From Jannaschia donghaensis (GTDB lineage Bacteria; Pseudomonadota; Alphaproteobacteria; Rhodobacterales; Rhodobacteraceae), in assembly GCF_001403795.1 (NCBI RefSeq), contig NZ_CXSU01000005.1:187244-251243 (forward strand): DNA of 64,000 nt, written 5' to 3'. The notes under the pieces are model-generated. The model had not been told where the DNA came from. It worked only from the letters and a program-made list of their open reading frames with translations, and ran no database searches. Positions 44,481-54,713 of this stretch are shown one piece after another. The position numbers and the translations under genes were made by a program. Position 1 is the first letter of the stretch. Each line of letters begins with the position of its first letter.

Positions 44481-45509
44481 TTAGCCACGTCGGATGACGG
44501 GGGCGAGGCGCGGCTTGGGTGCCTCTTCCTCGAAGTCGAAGGCATCCAGGCGTTCGGCCCGCTTTCCCGCGCGTTCCGCCGCCGTGGTCAACCCTTCGAC
44601 ATCGCGGCGGGCCTGGTCGAAGTGCGTCTCCAGCTTGCCGGCACGTTCCACGATCAGTTCGACATCCCGGCCAAGGGCCGCCAGCGCACGGCGGATGTCG
44701 CCCGCCTGTTCGCGCATGCGGTGATCCTTCAGAATTGCGCGCAGGGTGTTGAGGGTGGCCATGCATGTGGTGGGCGAGACGATCCAGACGCGGGCGGCGA
44801 ACCCTTCGCGCACCAGTTCGGAATGATGCGCGTGCAGATCGGCATAGATCGCCTCGGACGGCAGGAACAGGCAGGCGCCGTCGGCGGTTTCACCCGGCAG
44901 AATATATTTGTCGGAAATGGCGCGAATATGGGTGCGGACGCTGGCACGGAACGCGGTGATGCGCGCCTTGTCCTTGGGGTCCTCCAGAAGGGCGGTCCAT
45001 GCTTCGAGCGGGAATTTCGCATCGATGACCAGCGGTCCGGGCGGGTCGGGCATGTGGACCAGGCAATCGGCGCGTCGGCCGTTCGACAGTTGCGCCTGCC
45101 AAGTGAAGCTGCCCGGTGGCAGGGCCTTGGCGACCAGATCGTGTAATTGGATTTCACCGAAGGCGCCGCGGGTCTGCTTGTTCGACAGGATGTCCTGCAG
45201 CCCGAGCACGTCGCCGGACAGCTTTTCGATGTTCGTCTGCGCCGCGTCGATGGCGGTCAGCCGGGCCTGCAGCGCGCCCAGGGTCTGTGCCGTCCGCGTG
45301 GCGCTTTCGCCCAGGGCCGCGCCAACCTGCGCTTCGGACCGGCGCTGCGCGTCCGTCAACGCCGAGAGGCCGCCCGTCAGATGCGATTGCGTGTGGGTCA
45401 GGTCGCGCAGGCGGGACAGCATCATCAAGATCAGAACGATCAAGGCCAGGACGATCGCCCCACCAAAAATCGCGGCCAGAACGACCGGATTGGCCAAGTC
45501 CAGCGTCAT
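44481..45509 (-). CDS. rmuC: DNA recombination protein RmuC
   Basis: A 342-residue protein: one N-terminal membrane helix (about 10-33), a coiled-coil region with repeated Ala/Gln/Leu heptads, and the RmuC nuclease-like core with NKQTRGAFGEIQLHDLV, ADCLVHMP, VIDAKFPLEAW and LFLPSEAIYADLH. RmuC limits inversions and has restriction-endonuclease-like fold. The ATG overlaps the mutL stop by ATGA, so mutL-rmuC are coupled, a sensible pairing of DNA repair genes. Confidence 0.95.
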   Translation of the reverse strand: MTLDLANPVVLAAIFGGAIVLALIVLILMMLSRLRDLTHTQSHLTGGLSALTDAQRRSEAQVGAALGESATRTAQTLGALQARLTAIDAAQTNIEKLSGDVLGLQDILSNKQTRGAFGEIQLHDLVAKALPPGSFTWQAQLSNGRRADCLVHMPDPPGPLVIDAKFPLEAWTALLEDPKDKARITAFRASVRTHIRAISDKYILPGETADGACLFLPSEAIYADLHAHHSELVREGFAARVWIVSPTTCMATLNTLRAILKDHRMREQAGDIRRALAALGRDVELIVERAGKLETHFDQARRDVEGLTTAAERAGKRAERLDAFDFEEEAPKPRLAPVIRRG

Positions 45510-47290
45510 GAGCGACCGAACAGCCGTTCGATATCGGTCATCTTCAGTTCCACATACGTGGGACGACCGTGATTGCACTGACCGGAGTGGGGTGTCGCCT
45601 CCATTTCGCGCAGCAGGGCGTTCATCTCGGGGGCGGACATGCGGCGGCCCGTGCGGACCGATCCATGGCAGGCCATGCGCGACAGGATCGCGTCAAGCTT
45701 CGACTGCAACGACAGCGGCTCTGCATGATCGTCATCCTCCAGTTCTTCGACCAGATCGCGGATGAGGGCCTTGGCCGAACAATTGCCAAGGATCGCCGGC
45801 GTCTCGCGCACTGCGATCGTGCCGGGGCCGAAGGCGTCGAGGGCAAGGCCCAGCTTCGTCAGGTCAAGCTCCAGCAGGCGGTCGGCCACCGCTCCCACTT
45901 CGATAACCTCGGGGATCAGCAGCGCCTGCGCCCGGATCCCATGGTCGCGCATCTGCGCTTTGAGCTTTTCGTAAACCAGCCGTTCGTGCGCGGCGTGGGC
46001 GTCGACGATGATCATGCCGGTTTCGGTCTGCGACAGAATCCAGTTTTCATGCATCTGCGCGCGCGCGGCCCCCAGCGGCAACGTCTCGGGCGGGGTGCCG
46101 GATGTCTCCTCGACGGCGTCGTCCAGCCTGGCGGAGGGGGCTTCGGCGAAGCCGGGCATCTGCGCCGTATAGGCCGCGCCACGCGCGCCAATGCTGGCAT
46201 GATCCATCTGGTACACGGGGGCCGCGGGACGTTCGGGCGTCATCGCCCCCAAGGTCGCGTCCGCGACGGTGGTCGAGGCACGGTGGCCCGCCTGCGCAAG
46301 CGCGTGACGCAAGCCGCTGACGATCAACCCGCGAACGAGTCCCGGATCACGGAAACGCACCTCGGTCTTGGCGGGGTGGACGTTGCAATCGACCAAGGTC
46401 GGATCGCAGGTCACGAACAGGGCCGCCACCGCGTGCCGGTTCTTGGACAGCACGTCCATATACGCGCCACGCAAGGCCCCCGTCAGCATCCGGTCGCGCA
46501 CCGGGCGTCCGTTGACGAACAGATATTGGTGAACCGCGTTGCCGCGCGAAAATGTCGGCAGACCCGCCTGACCCGTCAGACGGACCCCGTCTCGTTCCGC
46601 GTCGATGGGAAGGCAGTTCGCCCCGAAATCACGGCCAAGAACATTTGTCAGACGGTCCGACAACGATGCGGCGGTGTCCGCGCGGAACAGGACGCGATCG
46701 CCACCCTGGGATGTGTCGCACAGCGTGAAGGCGACGCCAGGTTCGGCCATCGCCAGGCGTTTGATCGCGTCGGTGACGGCCATCGTTTCGGAACGTTCGG
46801 TCTTGAGAAACTTCAGCCGTGCGGGCGTGGCGTGGAACAGGTCGCACAATTCGACCACCGTGCCGCCGCGCAGGGCAGCGGGCTTCACCGCGTCGATGCG
46901 CCCGCCGGACACATGGATCGTGGCGGCCCCGTCACTGCCCGCTGCGCGCGACGAAATGGTCAACCGCCCGACCGCGCCCAGCGACGGAAGCGCCTCGCCG
47001 CGAAATCCGAAGGAATGGATGTTGAGCAGGTCGCTTCCGTCGATCTTGCTAGTCGCGTGGCGACACAGCGCCAGCGGCAGGTCGCCCGCGTCGATCCCGT
47101 GGCCGTCGTCGGTCACCCGAATCAAGGTTCTGCCACCATCCGCGATATCGATGCGAATGCGGGTCGCCTGCGCATCGAGCGCGTTCTCGACCAACTCCTT
47201 CACGGCCGACGCCGGGCGTTCGACCACCTCGCCGGCGGCGATGCGGTTGACGGCCCCTTCATCCAATTGCCGGATGCGGGGAAGGATCAT
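45506..47290 (-). CDS. mutL: DNA mismatch repair protein MutL
   Basis: A 594-residue GHKL ATPase of mismatch repair. N-terminal motifs: IRQLDEGAVNRIAAGEVVERPASAVKELVENALDA (split; motif I with the catalytic Glu), VTDDGHGIDAGDLPLALCRHATSK and SFGFRGEALPSLGAVG. The C-terminal dimer domain includes VDAHAAHERLVYEKLK and the CPHGRP-like end CNHGRPTYVELK, without an obvious endonuclease DQHA metal motif beyond VDAHAAHER. The start at 47290 (MILPRIRQL) is preferred over one seven codons upstream. Confidence 0.97.
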   Translation of the reverse strand: MILPRIRQLDEGAVNRIAAGEVVERPASAVKELVENALDAQATRIRIDIADGGRTLIRVTDDGHGIDAGDLPLALCRHATSKIDGSDLLNIHSFGFRGEALPSLGAVGRLTISSRAAGSDGAATIHVSGGRIDAVKPAALRGGTVVELCDLFHATPARLKFLKTERSETMAVTDAIKRLAMAEPGVAFTLCDTSQGGDRVLFRADTAASLSDRLTNVLGRDFGANCLPIDAERDGVRLTGQAGLPTFSRGNAVHQYLFVNGRPVRDRMLTGALRGAYMDVLSKNRHAVAALFVTCDPTLVDCNVHPAKTEVRFRDPGLVRGLIVSGLRHALAQAGHRASTTVADATLGAMTPERPAAPVYQMDHASIGARGAAYTAQMPGFAEAPSARLDDAVEETSGTPPETLPLGAARAQMHENWILSQTETGMIIVDAHAAHERLVYEKLKAQMRDHGIRAQALLIPEVIEVGAVADRLLELDLTKLGLALDAFGPGTIAVRETPAILGNCSAKALIRDLVEELEDDDHAEPLSLQSKLDAILSRMACHGSVRTGRRMSAPEMNALLREMEATPHSGQCNHGRPTYVELKMTDIERLFGRS

Positions 47291-47350
47291 GTTGTGGTCA
47301 GCGGCACCCATGCCCCAATCGGTAGCACGGGTGCCGCGGATTCGGAAAGA

Positions 47351-48664
47351 TCAGAAGCTGCCGGTTTCCAGGCCCTCGGGTTGGCCCACGACGACGAAAT
47401 GCAGATCTTCGGGATCGAGCAGGCGCGCCGCAACACGCTTCACATCTTCCAGCGTCACGGCCTCCACCCGGTCGTTGCGGGTCGGGATATAGTCGATGGG
47501 CAGACCGATGGATTGCATTCCCACCAAAATGCCCGCGATGCGCGAATTGCCGTCGAACCGCAGGGGGTAGGCCCCGGTCAGATAGGTCTTGGCGGCGTCC
47601 AACTCCTCCTTGGTGATGCCGTTCTCGGCCAGGCGGGCCCATTCGGCGCGCACGATCTCGATCGCGTCGGCGGCCTTGTCGTTGGACGATGCGAACTGCC
47701 CCAGAAGCTGTGCCGTCTTGTCGCGCGGTGCGAGGTAGGTTCCGATGCCGTAGGTCAGGCCCCGCTTTTCGCGCACCTCGGTCATGAGGCGACTGTCGAA
47801 GCCGCTGCCGCCGAGAACCTGGTTGAGAACGAAGGCGGGAAAATAGTCCGGATCGTCGAATTCGACGCCTTCGTGCCCGAAAAGAACAACCGATTGCGGC
47901 GTGGGATAGTCGACGACCGTCACGCCCCCGTCCAACACGGTTTCCACCTGCGGTACGTCCGCGGAGTCGCTTTCGGGCAGATCGCCCAAAAGTCGGTCCA
48001 GCAGGGGGGCGAGGTCTTCGGCGGTGATGTCGCCGGCAACGCCGACATGCACCCTGTCGCGGGTCAGGGCGCGGCCGTGGGCGCGGCGCAGGTCGTCGAT
48101 GGATAGGGCGGCCACCGTTTCGGGGGTGCCCTTCATGGCGGTGCCGTAGGGGTGGCTTGGAAAGCTGAGCGCACTGAACGTGCGGCTTGCGATTTCATTG
48201 GGATCGCGCGCGTCGGAGGCCAGGCCGGCCAGCACCTGTTCGCGGACCCGCTCCACCGCGTCGGGGTCGAAGGTCGGGTCGGTCAGGGCGGCGCGCATGA
48301 GGTCGACGCTTTCGTCGCGGTACTCCGTCAGGAAGCTCAGACCGACTGTGACACTGTCGTTCGAGGCATCGAAGCTGAGACGCGCGGCCAGAGATTCCTC
48401 TGCTTCGGCAAAGGCCCGGGCGTCCATGTCGCCGGCTCCTTCCTCCAGCAGCCCCATCATCAGATAGGTCGCGCCGCGGCTTTCGGGCGTATCCTCATTG
48501 GCCCCTCCGTCAAACTGGATCTCGATGGAGGTGAAGGGGATGGAATGTTCCTCGACCAGCCACGCAGTGATGCCACCGGGGGTGACGACCTCCTGAATTT
48601 CGACCGCGGCCAAGGCGGGCAGGGGCAGAAGGAACGCCAGAGGCGCGATCAGGCGCGGGATCAT
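47351..48664 (-). CDS. M16 peptidase homolog lacking the zinc motif (non-catalytic partner)
   Basis: A 437-residue exported M16-fold protein with signal peptide (PALA). Where active M16 enzymes carry HxxEH it has YLMMGLLEEGAG, so it cannot bind zinc the usual way. The C-terminal half keeps FVLNQVLGGSGFDSRLMTEVREKRGLTYGI (split). In such pairs the second subunit builds the peptide chamber with the active one encoded upstream; here they overlap by four bases (ATGA), supporting a heterodimer in the periplasm. Confidence 0.9.
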   Translation of the reverse strand: MIPRLIAPLAFLLPLPALAAVEIQEVVTPGGITAWLVEEHSIPFTSIEIQFDGGANEDTPESRGATYLMMGLLEEGAGDMDARAFAEAEESLAARLSFDASNDSVTVGLSFLTEYRDESVDLMRAALTDPTFDPDAVERVREQVLAGLASDARDPNEIASRTFSALSFPSHPYGTAMKGTPETVAALSIDDLRRAHGRALTRDRVHVGVAGDITAEDLAPLLDRLLGDLPESDSADVPQVETVLDGGVTVVDYPTPQSVVLFGHEGVEFDDPDYFPAFVLNQVLGGSGFDSRLMTEVREKRGLTYGIGTYLAPRDKTAQLLGQFASSNDKAADAIEIVRAEWARLAENGITKEELDAAKTYLTGAYPLRFDGNSRIAGILVGMQSIGLPIDYIPTRNDRVEAVTLEDVKRVAARLLDPEDLHFVVVGQPEGLETGSF

Positions 48665-50076
48665 TGGCCCACCTCCGTAGTTGTTTCGCCGTCGGTATCG
48701 GTGTCGGTGGCAGCGTCGGCGCTGATCTCGACTGGCGCGGGGGGCTTCGACAGATAGCCCGTGACGGAATTGTTGAGTTTGAAAACATCACGCGCGGCGG
48801 CGATGATGTCGTCTTCGGTAACGGCGGCCAGGATATCGGGCCAGTCCAGCACATCCTGCACCGTCAGGCCGGTGGTGATCGCCGTGCCGAATTCACGGGC
48901 GCGGCCCTGAAGGCTGTCGCGCTCATAGATCGAGGCGGCGCGGATCTGGGTGCGGATCCGCTCCAGCTGGGCGGGATCGACACCTTCCTCAATCACGCGC
49001 GCCAGCATTCGGTCCATGTCCGCCTCTGCCTGTTCCAGCGTGCGGTCGGGCGTGGGCATCACGACGACACCGAACTGCGTGTCGTCGTAGCGCGTGCCCT
49101 GGTAAAAGGCGGAGGTATAGAGCGCAACGCCCTCCTCCTGCTCCAACGTACGACCCATGAGCGACGTGGCCGATGACCCGCCCAAAATCTCCGCCAGGAT
49201 CGTCAGCGCGGCGGCCGTTTCCTGATCGCCGGCGTCCCGTTCGGGGGCAAGGTAGGTGCGCATCACGTAAGGGTTGGACACGCGCTCATCCTCGAACGTG
49301 AGGCGGCGGGGGGCCAGCTGCGGCGGCTCGGACGGGCGGACGCGGTCCTGCAGGTCGGGCGTGGGTGCGACGGGGCCGTAATGCTTGAGCGCGAGCGCTT
49401 CGACTTCCGCCGGATCGACATCGCCCGCCACGATCAGCGTCGCGTTGTTGGGCGCGTAGAAGACTTCGTAGAAATCGAGCGCGTCCTGAAGGGTCAGCGC
49501 CTCCGCCTCGTGCTTCCAGCCAATGATCGGGATGCCGTAGGGGTGGTTCATGTATTGCGTGGCGTTGCGCATTTCCCCGAACAGGGCCCCGGGGTTGGAA
49601 TCGGTCCGCTGCGCGCGTTCCTCCAGCACCACATCACGCTCGGTCAGCATATCCTCGTCGTCGAGGATCAGATCGCGCATCCGGTCCGCCTCCATTTCCA
49701 TCATCAACTCCAGCCGGTCGGCGGCCACGCGCTGAAAATAACCGGTATAATCGTCGGAGGTGAAGGCGTTGTCCGACCCGCCCTGCGCGGCGACGGTCTG
49801 ACTGAATTCGCCGGGGGCCAACTCGTCCGTGCCCTTGAACATCAGATGCTCCAGGAAATGGGCGATGCCGGACTTGCCTGCCGGCTCATCTGCCGACCCG
49901 ACGTTGTACCAGACCATGTGGACGACGACAGGCGCGCGGTGATCCTCGATCACGATGGCGTCCATGCCGTTGGGCAGGGTGAAGGTCGTGACGGTGTCAT
50001 CCATCGCCTGCGCGGGGACCTGGCTGGCCAGGGCAAGCGGCAGGACGGCGGCGGCGATAAGGGGGCGGATGCGCAA
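48661..50076 (-). CDS. M16 family zinc metallopeptidase, active subunit
   Basis: A 471-residue exported protease with signal peptide (PAQA). The inverted zinc motif HFLEH is at residues about 73-77 (GIAHFLEHLMFKG), and the distal ligand lies in ERDVVLEERAQR. The C-terminal domain includes LTILAEILGGSSATSLMGRTL and FGVVVMPTPDRTLEQAE. The protein ends in a Thr/Asp/Glu-rich tail. It likely degrades peptides in the periplasm with the adjacent inactive homolog. Confidence 0.94.
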   Translation of the reverse strand: MRIRPLIAAAVLPLALASQVPAQAMDDTVTTFTLPNGMDAIVIEDHRAPVVVHMVWYNVGSADEPAGKSGIAHFLEHLMFKGTDELAPGEFSQTVAAQGGSDNAFTSDDYTGYFQRVAADRLELMMEMEADRMRDLILDDEDMLTERDVVLEERAQRTDSNPGALFGEMRNATQYMNHPYGIPIIGWKHEAEALTLQDALDFYEVFYAPNNATLIVAGDVDPAEVEALALKHYGPVAPTPDLQDRVRPSEPPQLAPRRLTFEDERVSNPYVMRTYLAPERDAGDQETAAALTILAEILGGSSATSLMGRTLEQEEGVALYTSAFYQGTRYDDTQFGVVVMPTPDRTLEQAEADMDRMLARVIEEGVDPAQLERIRTQIRAASIYERDSLQGRAREFGTAITTGLTVQDVLDWPDILAAVTEDDIIAAARDVFKLNNSVTGYLSKPPAPVEISADAATDTDTDGETTTEVGQ

Positions 50077-50271
50077 GGCTCTCTCCTTGGGTGGACGGTC
50101 TTCGATGCTCCCCAGCTATGCGATGCGGCATCGCTTTCAAAGGTCGATGACGCGCCTGTGAAACGGATCGACCGCGACAGGCCGTCACATCGATCCATCC
50201 CGGCGCAACATTGGCCAAACGTTGACCCGGAAGTGGGACCAAGTGGGCCCCGCGACCGCCGCGGACATCGA

Positions 50272-50784
50272 TCAGTCGGTCGTGGCGGGATCGGGCGGGG
50301 CGGCGACGGTGCGCACCCCGGCGCGCCGCAGGCGGTAAAGCTCCGCGTATTGGTCAAGCGACTGGCTGCGGTACGCCTTGAAGTAGGTCGAGACGTTGAA
50401 CACCCGTTCCAGCAGGCGGGCATCGTTGGCCCGGCGGAAATCAAGATCCTCGGCCGCGAGTTGACCGCGAATGCCGGGGTTCACGCCGTAGCGCTGAACG
50501 CTGGCCAGAAGGCCGCGATCGGCACCGACACCGCGATCGACGTTGCCGCCGAGCGCCAGCACCGCCTCGGCCTGGGGTGCGCGGTCGACGCGGTTGCCGG
50601 CCCCGGGCGTCGGCGTCGGCAGGGCCGCAGTGTCAGGCGGTGTCTGAAGAGGGCGCGTCGGCAGGATCGAGAATTCGTCCGGCGTGCGGTCCGCCTTGCG
50701 GATGTTGAACAGGGTGGGGTCGTCGCGGGCGCATGCGCCCAACGTCACCACCACAAGTCCCGTCATTGCAAGCCGTGCGAACAT
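50272..50784 (-). CDS. DUF3035 lipoprotein
   Basis: A 170-residue predicted lipoprotein (lipobox LGAC, MFARLAMTGLVVVTLGAC). The mature part RDDPTLFNIRKADRTPDEFSILPTRPLQTPP is the DUF3035 hallmark, and PGIRGQLAAEDLDFRRANDARLLERVFNVSTYFKAYRSQSLD (split) follows. The family is typical of Rhodobacteraceae beside lspA, as here. Function unknown; envelope location likely. The start at 50784 opens the signal peptide. Confidence 0.88.
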   Translation of the reverse strand: MFARLAMTGLVVVTLGACARDDPTLFNIRKADRTPDEFSILPTRPLQTPPDTAALPTPTPGAGNRVDRAPQAEAVLALGGNVDRGVGADRGLLASVQRYGVNPGIRGQLAAEDLDFRRANDARLLERVFNVSTYFKAYRSQSLDQYAELYRLRRAGVRTVAAPPDPATTD

Positions 50785-50840
50785 CGACGCCGCTCCTTTT
50801 CCTGCCCGTTGGGCGTTCCTACCCCATGGGATTGGCCCCG

Positions 50841-51317
50841 TCACGGGGTCTTTGCGCCCTTGGACTTGCCGTCTTCGCCGAACATCACAAGGCCGAAGGC
50901 CCCGGCGAAGATAAAGACATCCGCCAGATTGAAGGCATACGGATTGGCGATCCCGCAGCACGACATATTCAGAAAGTCGGCGACCGCGCCATAGATCAGC
51001 CGGTCCAGCGCATTTGCCAGTGCGCCACCGACGATCAGGCCGGCGGACACGAAGCCCATGGGCCGTGTGAAGGTGCGGGCCCAGCGGATCAGAACGGCGC
51101 TGACCACCACGGCCACTGCGATCAGGATCCACCGCGCCCCGGCGCCGGACAAAAGACCGAAGTTGATGCCCGTGTTCCAGCCCATCAGGAATGTCAGATA
51201 GGGCGGCAAGACCTCGATCACGCCAATGGATTTCAGATCCATCAGATGCACGATCACGATCTTGGAAAGTTGGTCGATGCCAAACGCGGCCAGGGCGGAA
51301 AACCAGAGCGCGCGCAT
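50841..51317 (-). CDS. lspA: Lipoprotein signal peptidase (signal peptidase II)
   Basis: A 158-residue inner-membrane aspartic protease with four helices. The catalytic aspartates are in GGALANALDRLIYGAVADFL and NPYAFNLADVFIF, and the helix-1 motif DQLSK is present. It cleaves prolipoproteins after lipid transfer, and would process the several lipoproteins in this window. Its ATG overlaps the purH stop by one base (TGATG). Confidence 0.96.
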   Translation of the reverse strand: MRALWFSALAAFGIDQLSKIVIVHLMDLKSIGVIEVLPPYLTFLMGWNTGINFGLLSGAGARWILIAVAVVVSAVLIRWARTFTRPMGFVSAGLIVGGALANALDRLIYGAVADFLNMSCCGIANPYAFNLADVFIFAGAFGLVMFGEDGKSKGAKTP

Positions 51318-52891
51318 CAGTGACGGAAGTGCCGCTGGCCGGTGAACACCATCGCCAGACCGGCGGCGTCGGCGGCGGCGATGACGTCGTCGTCGCGCAT
51401 CGATCCGCCCGGTTGGATCACAGCCGTTGCCCCCGCCTCGGCGGCCGCCAGAAGACCGTCGGCGAAGGGAAAGAACGCGTCGGAGGCCACGACGGACCCG
51501 ACGGCGGCGCTTTGCGGCAGGCCCAGGGCCTCCGCCACGTCCTGGGCCTTGCGCGCTGCGATGCGGGAGCTGTCGAGGCGGCTCATCTGTCCCGCGCCCA
51601 CGCCGACGGTCGCGCCATCCTTGACGTAGATGATCGCGTTGGATTTCACATGTTTCGCCACGGTCCAGGCGAACATCAGATCTGCCATCTGCGCGTCCGT
51701 CGGCGCGCGCTTCGTGACGACCCTCAGATCGTCGGGCGACACATGTCCGGTGTCCTTGTCCTGCACCAGCCAGCCGCCTGCGACCTGCTTCATCGCCCGG
51801 ATCGGCAACCGTGGATCGGGAAGGCTGCCGGTGGTCAGCAGGCGCAGGTTCTTCTTGGCGGCAAACACCGCCTTGGCGTCGTCGGTGGCGTCCGGCGCGA
51901 TGACGACTTCGGTAAAGATGCCCGCCATCGCCTCGGCCGTTTCGGCGTCCAGCGTGCCGTTGAGCGCGACGATCCCCCCGAAGGCCGATGTGCGGTCGCA
52001 ATCGAAGGCACGACGGTAGGCTTCGACCAGGGTGTCGCCCGTGGCCACGCCGCAGGGATTGGCATGTTTGATGATCGCAACGGCCGGTCTGTCGGTGAAT
52101 TCGGCAACCAGTTCGATCGCGGCGTCGGTGTCGTTTATATTGTTATAGCTCAGATCCTTGCCCTGATGCTGCGTCGCGGTCGCCACGCCGGGCCGGGCGC
52201 TTCCGTCGGTATAGAAGGCCGCCGATTGGTGCGGGTTCTCGCCATAGCGCAGGGTCTGCGTCAGCGTCGCGGCGGCGGCGATGCGGCGCGGCGTTTCCTC
52301 GAAACGGGCCATCCAGGTGGCGACGGCGGCGTCGTATGCGGCGGTGCGACCATAGGCGATGGCCGACTGGCGTTGACGGAACGGCAGGGTGGTCGCCCCG
52401 TCGTGGGCCTCCAGTTCGGCCAGCAGGGCGTCGTAATCCTGCGGATCGGTCACGACGCAGGTATAGCCCTGATTCTTGGCCCCCGCGCGGATCATCGCGG
52501 GCCCGCCGATGTCGATGTTCTCGATGCAGGTCGCCTCATCCGCGCCCGAGGCCACGGTCGCCTCGAACGGATAGAGGTTCACCACCAGCAGGTCGATGCC
52601 GCCGATCCCGTGATCCTCCATTGCCTTGGCGTGATCGGGAGTGTCGCGCAGCGCCAGCAAGCCGCCGTGGACGGCCGGATGCAGTGTCTTGACGCGACCG
52701 TCCATCATTTCGGGGAAACCGGTGACATCGGCCACGTCCTTCACGGTCAGACCGGCATCGCGCAATGCCTTGGCCGACCCGCCGGTGGACAACAGTTCGA
52801 CCCCCCGCGCGGCCAGGGCCTGTCCCAGATCGACCAGTCCTTCTTTGTCGGAAACGGAAATCAGCGCGCGTTTCAGCGGTCGGTCGGTCAT
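51317..52891 (-). CDS. purH: AICAR formyltransferase / IMP cyclohydrolase
   Basis: A 524-residue bifunctional enzyme for the last two steps of IMP synthesis. N-terminal cyclohydrolase: [49 protein letters not shown]-terminal formyltransferase: [41 protein letters not shown] and [10 protein letters not shown] near the end. Start at 52891 is standard. Followed by lspA with overlap; the heparinase-like gene lies upstream by ten bases on the same strand. Confidence 0.98.
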   Translation of the reverse strand: MTDRPLKRALISVSDKEGLVDLGQALAARGVELLSTGGSAKALRDAGLTVKDVADVTGFPEMMDGRVKTLHPAVHGGLLALRDTPDHAKAMEDHGIGGIDLLVVNLYPFEATVASGADEATCIENIDIGGPAMIRAGAKNQGYTCVVTDPQDYDALLAELEAHDGATTLPFRQRQSAIAYGRTAAYDAAVATWMARFEETPRRIAAAATLTQTLRYGENPHQSAAFYTDGSARPGVATATQHQGKDLSYNNINDTDAAIELVAEFTDRPAVAIIKHANPCGVATGDTLVEAYRRAFDCDRTSAFGGIVALNGTLDAETAEAMAGIFTEVVIAPDATDDAKAVFAAKKNLRLLTTGSLPDPRLPIRAMKQVAGGWLVQDKDTGHVSPDDLRVVTKRAPTDAQMADLMFAWTVAKHVKSNAIIYVKDGATVGVGAGQMSRLDSSRIAARKAQDVAEALGLPQSAAVGSVVASDAFFPFADGLLAAAEAGATAVIQPGGSMRDDDVIAAADAAGLAMVFTGQRHFRH

Positions 52892-52901
52892 GTCGTGTCC
52901 T

Positions 52902-54620
52902 TCAAAGGCCTTCGGCGTCGGTCGGCGGCAGTTCCGTCGCCTCCTGCGCGCGGGTCAGGGTCCAGTCGATGGTCGCGGCATAGGACACAAGCGCGTCGGA
53001 TAAAACCACCTGTTGCGCGGGGCGCGGCTTCAACCGGCCCGGCTCCAGATGAACCGACGGCTCCAGCGACAGCTTCATCTCCCGGCCCGGGCGGAACACC
53101 CAGACCTCTCCGGACGGCAGGGCAAGCGAGACGGCGCGCCCGCCCATGTCGATCTGCGCGTCGGCATCGGGGTGCAGATGGAACCGGATCGCAAACGGCA
53201 GGCCACGGGGCCGCAGATCCATGCGGACGTCGTCCAACCGTTCCTTGTCGGTATTGGTCATGGCGCGCAGGCTGTCCTCTCCGTCCAGCCTGCGTCCGTC
53301 GGTCGACAGAACCAAGCGGCGCAGATGCGTCAGACCGTGGGTTTCGCCGTATCCGTCATGGGACAGGACGATCGTGGACGCGCGGCGCGATGCGCTGCGC
53401 TGCCACTGCACGCGTTTGGGCGGCGTGATCATCGGCGCGATCTGCCGCTTGCCCACCGCCATCAGCGGGCCGACCCGCGCCGTGGACCAGCCCGTCACTT
53501 CCAGTGTCGAATGGGATGCGGTGGCGCGACCCGCACGGTGCCAGTCGGGCCCGAACGCGCCGCCGGGACCGCAGTTCACGATGACCGGGCAGTTTCCGGA
53601 CGTCATCTCGAAGGCAAGGGTCGACGCATGGGCCGATCCGCTGTTCGGGCCGGTCGCGGGTGGGGCGGCATCGGCGATCAGCGTCGTGCGGCCGTGGGCG
53701 ATGGGCGCGAAACCCATGGCCAGCCCGCTGTCGTTGCGCGCCCGGATGCCGGATGTCGCCAGCACCCGGTCCAGTCGCCCCGGACGACCCCGGCTGCCGC
53801 CGTGAAACCGGGCCAGGCCGCCGTCCGCGTGACGCAACGCGCGCAGCGTCGGCACGATGCGCGCCTGTGCGGACAACAGATCCGCGGGCACATCGCCGTT
53901 CGCGCGGATCGCCTCGATTGCCCAGCCCAGCAGCATTGCGACCTCCAGCAACGCTTCGGGGTTGCGCGACACGAGGCCGCCATCCTCGCCGATGTCGTCG
54001 GCGGCCGCGCCGGCCAGGGCCCGTGTCGCGATCGGGGCGACATCGGCCATCCCTTCCAGCGTCAGCCCGGCATAGAGAAGACCGGTCAGCGCCTCCATCC
54101 GCGCCAGTCCGCCGGGCGCTTCGGTCCATTCCCCGGCAAGATATCCCGCCTGACGGTAGAGCAGGTCGAAATAGATCTTCTGATCCGCAGGCTCCATTCC
54201 GGAAAGAAGCGTCGGCGCATGGCTGATCTGGCGCAGCAGACGGCGCCCCGTCAGCGCCGCGTCCCAGCCCGGCCCCTTGCCGGTCCCGAACCGTTTGCCC
54301 CAGTCGACGACCCAGGTCTGCGCCGCGGTCCGCGCCGCGCGCCCCCCGGTCGCCATCACATCGTCCAGCCATCCCATGCCATGAAGCTGCATCTGAAAGG
54401 GCGTGGACGGCGTGTCGATCTGCCAGGGCGTGCGTCCCGGCGCTTCCACCACTTGTCCGGCAAGGTGCCACAGGCCGGACAGCATCTGCTGGCCACGGCG
54501 CACCGATCCGGTGCCGCGCGGCTCGGGTTGCCAGATCAGGGCGCGGGGGCCGCGGGGCGGGCGCGCAAGACCCAGACGCAACCCGGTGCGCATTCTTTCG
54601 GTGAAACTCTGACCGCTCAT
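52902..54620 (-). CDS. Heparinase II/III-like protein
   Basis: A 572-residue protein with an all-alpha N-terminal toroid ([44 protein letters not shown]) and a heparinase II/III C-terminal beta region ([39 protein letters not shown]). The His-Ser-Thr segment is characteristic of the family. In Rhodobacteraceae it regularly sits between rsmB and purH. The polysaccharide substrate is unknown. The N-terminus is uncertain: ATG 54620 ([10 protein letters not shown]) is used; a GTG at 54692 would add 24 residues. Confidence 0.85.
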   Translation of the reverse strand: MSGQSFTERMRTGLRLGLARPPRGPRALIWQPEPRGTGSVRRGQQMLSGLWHLAGQVVEAPGRTPWQIDTPSTPFQMQLHGMGWLDDVMATGGRAARTAAQTWVVDWGKRFGTGKGPGWDAALTGRRLLRQISHAPTLLSGMEPADQKIYFDLLYRQAGYLAGEWTEAPGGLARMEALTGLLYAGLTLEGMADVAPIATRALAGAAADDIGEDGGLVSRNPEALLEVAMLLGWAIEAIRANGDVPADLLSAQARIVPTLRALRHADGGLARFHGGSRGRPGRLDRVLATSGIRARNDSGLAMGFAPIAHGRTTLIADAAPPATGPNSGSAHASTLAFEMTSGNCPVIVNCGPGGAFGPDWHRAGRATASHSTLEVTGWSTARVGPLMAVGKRQIAPMITPPKRVQWQRSASRRASTIVLSHDGYGETHGLTHLRRLVLSTDGRRLDGEDSLRAMTNTDKERLDDVRMDLRPRGLPFAIRFHLHPDADAQIDMGGRAVSLALPSGEVWVFRPGREMKLSLEPSVHLEPGRLKPRPAQQVVLSDALVSYAATIDWTLTRAQEATELPPTDAEGL

Positions 54621-54713
54621 CCAAACACGCCCGACTGCGGACCTGTCCCGGTCCTTCGGCAGCAGATTACGCGTTCGGATCTCATCTGTCACGCAAGGCC
54701 GGACGCGCCCCGG

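Noticed and set aside
45569-48106. Very long plus-strand open frame opposite mutL and the M16 gene
   Set aside because: It spans two unrelated well-supported genes on the other strand, including their intergenic gap, and is rich in His, Gln and Arg as expected for a shadow frame.
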